This document shows, piece by piece, positions 38,864-41,992 of a stretch of 41,992 nucleotides of DNA. Position 1 is the stretch's first letter. Every line of letters begins with the position of its first letter. A program made the translations under genes and the position numbers. Origin of the DNA: a virus. Under the pieces are notes generated by a model. The model searched no databases and was not told where the DNA came from. It saw nothing but the letters and a program-made list of their open reading frames with translations. The stretch covers positions 1 to 41,992 of IMG/VR virus record IMGVR_UViG_3300032220_000267; one strand, given 5' to 3'.

Positions 38864-39309
38864 TATAGATCACTTGCCTGGTTCTCTGAACGTCTCAAGA
38901 CTACCTTGTAATACTCTACACTACCAAATGGTCCAACTATAGCTTCAGTTGATGCTATTTCATATATAGTTGATCTTCCATTTCTTGGGCCAGAGGTTTC
39001 TAGATATACGTCTTCTTGTTGTGGTGTTCTTATATTTGTTATAACTACGTTAGTTACTGAATTTCTATTGTTTGATAAAGATACTCTAAGATCTGTCTTA
39101 GTTCTTCCTAATAATATATTTTCTTTTGTAATATTTACATTTGGCTTTACTTCTTCAGTTGTAGACTGTCCAGTTGGAGCAAAGTTACAAGCAATAGATC
39201 TATCAATAATCCACTGCTTTTTTACATTTCCATACGCTCCCTGATCCACTATTGGATAGTAGACATCTGCAAGCATTGGGTACACAAAGTCTGTTATCTC
39301 GCATTGCAT
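38863..39309 (-). CDS. Head-closure / stopper-like connector protein
   Basis: The 148-residue protein is mostly beta (FVYPMLADVYYPIVDQGAYG, VTNVVITNIRTP, VEYYKVVLRR), as expected for gp16-like stopper proteins that close the connector channel after packaging. It follows the adaptor gene through a TAATG overlap and overlaps the next gene in the same way. No catalytic motif is visible. Function is inferred from position and fold type. Confidence 0.65.
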   Translation of the reverse strand: MQCEITDFVYPMLADVYYPIVDQGAYGNVKKQWIIDRSIACNFAPTGQSTTEEVKPNVNITKENILLGRTKTDLRVSLSNNRNSVTNVVITNIRTPQQEDVYLETSGPRNGRSTIYEIASTEAIVGPFGSVEYYKVVLRRSENQASDL

Positions 39310-40271
39310 TAAAGAATACCAATTCTTGTTATACTCTTCTTATATTTATCAAGAATCTTGTCAACAAGCATATTTCCAGTACCGTCTAAAACTGTCTTAT
39401 CAAACTGAATTCTGAACTGTTCAGTGTTATATGATGTTACGTATCTCTTATAATAATCTATTTTGCCACACTTAATGTCATCAATAAGCATTAATGCTGC
39501 TTCATATATGTCATGAGGAATAACCTTATATCCTGATTCAAGCAAGAATAGATAATCCCATCCTTCTGGGAAAGCTGCTCCAGTTGAGAATGTATATGCA
39601 TTTTCGCTATAGTCTGTATCATAAACATTAAATGAATCTGATGAGGCAGTATTAATAGTTAAGCTTTTTTGCTCAGATCTATTTCCAATCATTCCTGGAG
39701 TTTCTGTATTTTTCATAATAGCAGTTTTATCTTTTGTTAATTCGTATACCCATTCACCAAGAACAGGAGATGCTAAGCTTGCATCATAAACTAGTAATGA
39801 GTTTTCATATGCCTTTAAAATCTTATAAACTCTTTCCCAGATAGGAAGGTAGTCTGTTCCTTGCCCAGTCTGATCAAGCCACTCAACCTTATAATAAAAT
39901 CCACCTGTAACTGAATCAATTATTGCTCTTGCAATTCTTTCATATTTAGCATATTCTGCAACCTCAGAGGCTGTTGTTCCTAGCATAGCAGGGTTTACAT
40001 ATGGTCTTCTTATTTCTAAATTATCTTCAACAACTATTGAGTCTTGGTCTATTGTTTCCTGATAAACAACTAAATAATAACTGTCATCATACTTAGTTAA
40101 ATCTCCAGCAATCTCTATAGAAATTTTTGAGTCTGCAGAGGACTCTACTTCGTACTCTGCAAGTATATCATTTCTGTCTTTATCTTTGATTTCTACTATA
40201 TGATCCGTGTTTGGCTCTGCAACGGTATAGGTAACAAGAATAGGATATGGTGGGACTCTTAAGGCTTCCAT
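39309..40271 (-). CDS. Head-tail adaptor protein
   Basis: The 320-residue protein has an N-terminal beta domain (PYPILVTYTVAEPNTDHIVEIKD) and a helical C-terminal half with YEAALMLIDDIKCGKIDYYKRY (about 255-277), the helical bundle pattern of gp15/gp6-type adaptors that dock under the portal. It is longer than simple adaptors (about 100 residues) because of the beta domain. A GGTAAGTAAACC site precedes the ATG, 3 nt after the previous stop codon. Gene order supports the call. Confidence 0.72.
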   Translation of the reverse strand: MEALRVPPYPILVTYTVAEPNTDHIVEIKDKDRNDILAEYEVESSADSKISIEIAGDLTKYDDSYYLVVYQETIDQDSIVVEDNLEIRRPYVNPAMLGTTASEVAEYAKYERIARAIIDSVTGGFYYKVEWLDQTGQGTDYLPIWERVYKILKAYENSLLVYDASLASPVLGEWVYELTKDKTAIMKNTETPGMIGNRSEQKSLTINTASSDSFNVYDTDYSENAYTFSTGAAFPEGWDYLFLLESGYKVIPHDIYEAALMLIDDIKCGKIDYYKRYVTSYNTEQFRIQFDKTVLDGTGNMLVDKILDKYKKSITRIGIL

Positions 40272-40274
40272 GGT

Positions 40275-40613
40275 TTACTTACCGTATGCTCTCTTCACTT
40301 CTTCTGGAGAAGCTGTGCGTACAGACTTGTTTGTTATCCATTTATCAGCATCCTCCTTAGTGACTATGTTGTACCCCCTGGTCAGTTCACCAACACCATT
40401 CCAGCTAAGGTTACGAACTGAATAGATTGCTACCTTCTCTGTTGACTCTGGCTTGCTAACTACTATCTTTGATGACTCTTTAGGAACAAAGCTAAATATT
40501 ACTTCTAAAATATCATTTTTTGTGCTTACCCCAAATAGGTCAATGTTATTTTTTTTCGCATATGACTTTAACTCAAACACGGTTTTACTTTTTAAATCTT
40601 CAATTAATGACAT
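40275..40613 (-). CDS. Small protein with HeH/Rho-N-like N-terminal domain
   Basis: The 112-residue protein opens with KTVFELKSYAKKNNIDLFG then VSTKNDILEVI, the helix-extension-helix pattern of SAP/HeH/Rho-N domains that bind nucleic acid. A short basic C-terminal part (LSWNGVGELTRGYNIVTKE...ASPEEVKRAYGK) follows. Proteins of this kind are common directly after the capsid gene of actinobacteriophages. I use the ATG at 40613, which has GGAGG 6 nt upstream; the open frame extends to a TTG at 40649 with no ribosome site. Its role is unknown. Confidence 0.75.
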   Translation of the reverse strand: MSLIEDLKSKTVFELKSYAKKNNIDLFGVSTKNDILEVIFSFVPKESSKIVVSKPESTEKVAIYSVRNLSWNGVGELTRGYNIVTKEDADKWITNKSVRTASPEEVKRAYGK

Positions 40614-40629
40614 TGTATCCTCCACTGCT

Positions 40630-40638
40630 ATTATATCA
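40630..40638 (-). promoter_or_regulatory. Extended -10 promoter-like site (TGATATAAT)
   Basis: The minus strand reads TGATATAATAGCAGTGGAGG between the capsid terminator and the next gene. Transcription would begin close to the GGAGG ribosome site, giving a very short leader, so this site is less certain than the others. Confidence 0.35.
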
Positions 40639-40647
40639 GAATATGAC

Positions 40648-40680
40648 AAAGGAGGGCAGATCTCTCTACCCTCCTTGTCT
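40648..40680 (-). terminator. Terminator-like hairpin after the major capsid gene
   Basis: On the minus strand GACAAGGAGGG and CCCTCCTTTGTC pair as an 11-bp stem with one bulged base and a 12-nt loop. The following tract is short (TCATATT), so termination may be partial. It starts about 12 nt after the capsid stop codon. Confidence 0.65.
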
Positions 40681-40692
40681 TGGAATCAAATA

Positions 40693-41820
40693 TTATGATT
40701 CTGATGCTGCATCTGCGTAAGCAACTGCATCAAGCTCTTCCCATTGAAGACCGAAACGAACGAATACTGTGTATTCAATTGTATCTTTCTTTGGTTGGTA
40801 AGTACGGTTTACAGTGATATCACGCTGGAATCCCCATACACGGTTTGAAGGGAATGTAAGATCTACATAGCCTGCTGGGTAGTATGGAACTTCCTGTACG
40901 TCAACACCAAGAACACGTGTTGTACGTGCTCCACCAAATGTCTGTGCTCCACCATCTAGGTAAGCCTGACGATTAGCCTGTGTTGATCCTGCGATCTGTC
41001 CTGCAAATGCTTCTGCAACTGCATCAGCAAGTGTACCGTTATTCTTAACGATTCCCTGGAATGCATCTGTACCAGCATAGAACTTTAGGTTGTTCTTGAT
41101 AGCACGGTACTTGCGTGGCATTGCTAGGATAATATCCTGCATAACTTCTGGTGTCCATGCGTTATTTGATACAGTAACGATTGACTCGTGAGCATCTCCA
41201 TCAGTCTTGACACGATTTACGAAACCGTCCATGATTGAAAGGAAGTCGCCTGTTGAACCATCACCATTAATGGCAAGGTCTTCAATATCGTTTGCGAATG
41301 CATTTGTCATCAAGCGAACTAGATGATCTTCAAGTGCTGCGCCTTCAATATTGTCTTCAAGTGCTTCTGTTGAAACTTCCCAGTCAAGACGAATCTTCTT
41401 GGTTGTAAGTTCTACCTTAGAGAATGTTGCACCTGCATTTGTGAATGTAGGTTGTGCCTGTGCTGCTGCACGAATGACACGCTCTCCAACGTTGACCTTC
41501 TCAAGTTCCATTGTGTTAGCACGCATTGTAACTCTACGACCATCCTTGGCTAGTACAGTTGCATCCCATACATAATCAATGAAGCGACGAGCCTGTTCTG
41601 GTGCAAGGATACCACCAGGTGTACCTGATGGGTTTACTGCATTTGCGCCTGTTGTTACTCCAAAGTTCGCTGTGGCAATGTTACCAAGTGATTCTGCTGG
41701 AGTTAGATTTCCAAGAGGTCCTCGTGCTGTTGCACCTCCGATTCCACCTGATACGGCAACGCCGTCACCAGTTGGGTGAGAAAAAGACTTTTGAAGATCT
41801 GTGTTTGTTGTTTCTGACAT
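40693..41820 (-). CDS. Major capsid protein, HK97 fold
   Basis: The 375-residue protein has the features of HK97-type capsid proteins: a glycine-rich N-terminal arm, a central spine-helix region (ALEDHLVRLMTNAFANDIED), the AINGDGS turn, a P-domain helix (TPEVMQDIILAMPRKY), an A-domain (KFYAGTDAFQGIV) and a C-terminal RDITVNRTYQP...YTVFVRFGLQWEELDAVAYA. It forms the head shell. The start is the ATG at 41820, with a perfect AGGAGGTG ribosome site 6 nt upstream; the frame extends to a GTG lying inside that site. The DNA is visibly more GC-rich than the tape-measure region, consistent with strong expression. Confidence 0.94.
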   Translation of the reverse strand: MSETTNTDLQKSFSHPTGDGVAVSGGIGGATARGPLGNLTPAESLGNIATANFGVTTGANAVNPSGTPGGILAPEQARRFIDYVWDATVLAKDGRRVTMRANTMELEKVNVGERVIRAAAQAQPTFTNAGATFSKVELTTKKIRLDWEVSTEALEDNIEGAALEDHLVRLMTNAFANDIEDLAINGDGSTGDFLSIMDGFVNRVKTDGDAHESIVTVSNNAWTPEVMQDIILAMPRKYRAIKNNLKFYAGTDAFQGIVKNNGTLADAVAEAFAGQIAGSTQANRQAYLDGGAQTFGGARTTRVLGVDVQEVPYYPAGYVDLTFPSNRVWGFQRDITVNRTYQPKKDTIEYTVFVRFGLQWEELDAVAYADAASES

Positions 41821-41850
41821 ATTGTTCACCTCCTAGTGATTTTGTTTTAG

Positions 41851-41992
41851 TTAAATAGGTCGGAATTTGTGAGGAAACGTCCGCCCCATAGGGATTTCTG
41901 AATCACTTTAGGTGATTCCTGTACAATCTCGCCGAGATCGCCAGACTTGCGGAAAGCGGTATCTGCAACTACGGCATCTACGGTCTTTCCAA
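41851..41992 (-). CDS. Partial CDS: C-terminus of the gene upstream of the capsid (possible protease/scaffold)
   Basis: An open frame enters from the right edge and ends at TAA 30 nt before the capsid ATG. It encodes about 46 residues (GKTVDAVVADTAFRKSGDLG, then QESPKVIQKSLWGGRFLTN and SDLFN). The gene is cut by the window, so only its tail is seen. In siphoviruses this position usually holds the capsid maturation protease or scaffold; no active-site residues are in view, so that is inference from order alone. Confidence 0.65.

Noticed and set aside
41900-41918. Inverted repeat GAATCAC-TTTAG-GTGATTC upstream of the capsid gene
   Set aside because: It lies inside the partial coding sequence and is not followed by a U-tract; I do not call it a terminator.

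Overview
The window is part of a tailed-phage (or prophage) genome with siphovirus gene order: capsid, connector, tail tube, tail chaperones, tape measure, tail tip and fibres, then DNA replication and recombination. Every supported gene is on the minus strand, so transcription runs from the right end to the left. The DNA is AT-rich, genes are packed with 1-55 nt overlaps (several TAATG stop/start junctions), and most starts have GGAG-type ribosome binding sites. The tail-tip and tape-measure architecture and the replication genes suggest a phage of a Gram-positive host, plausibly an actinobacterium, but nothing here fixes the host. I see no integrase, repressor, tRNA, CRISPR array, insertion sequence or lysis gene.

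Head and tail (41992 to 16634): the C-terminus of a gene upstream of the capsid, the HK97-fold major capsid protein, a small HeH/Rho-N-like protein, four connector/neck/terminator proteins, the major tail protein, two paralogous tail assembly chaperones, a 4557-residue tape measure protein, a distal-tail-like protein, a large tail hub/minor tail protein and a lectin-like tail protein.

Fibres and small genes (16621 to 9008): a 1039-residue tail fibre, a 952-residue fibronectin-III protein ending in a Phe-Pro repeat, three short helical proteins (two are tandem paralogues), a zinc-ribbon protein, a helix-turn-helix protein and two small genes of unknown role.

Replication and recombination (8707 to 2): DnaB-like helicase, DnaG-like primase, a probable single-strand binding protein, a DnaE-type polymerase with a PHP domain, a RecA-like recombinase, a zinc-finger protein, a Holliday-junction-resolvase-like PD-(D/E)XK nuclease, an unknown protein and a Cas4/RecB-like nuclease with four cysteines. 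These would give the phage its own fork and a recombination pathway, although no clamp or clamp loader is visible.

The most unusual element is the tape measure protein. After a normal tape-measure core it carries a chain of inserted domains separated by short repeated glycine-rich linkers: two closely related protein-kinase-like domains, a third divergent kinase-like domain between them, and two regions resembling ADP-ribosyltransferases. Because tape measure proteins leave the tail with the DNA, I infer that this protein may be a modular carrier delivering enzymes into the host. Recurrent extended -10 promoter-like sequences (TGnTATAnT) in the larger gaps and two strong hairpins appear to divide the long operon into expression units.
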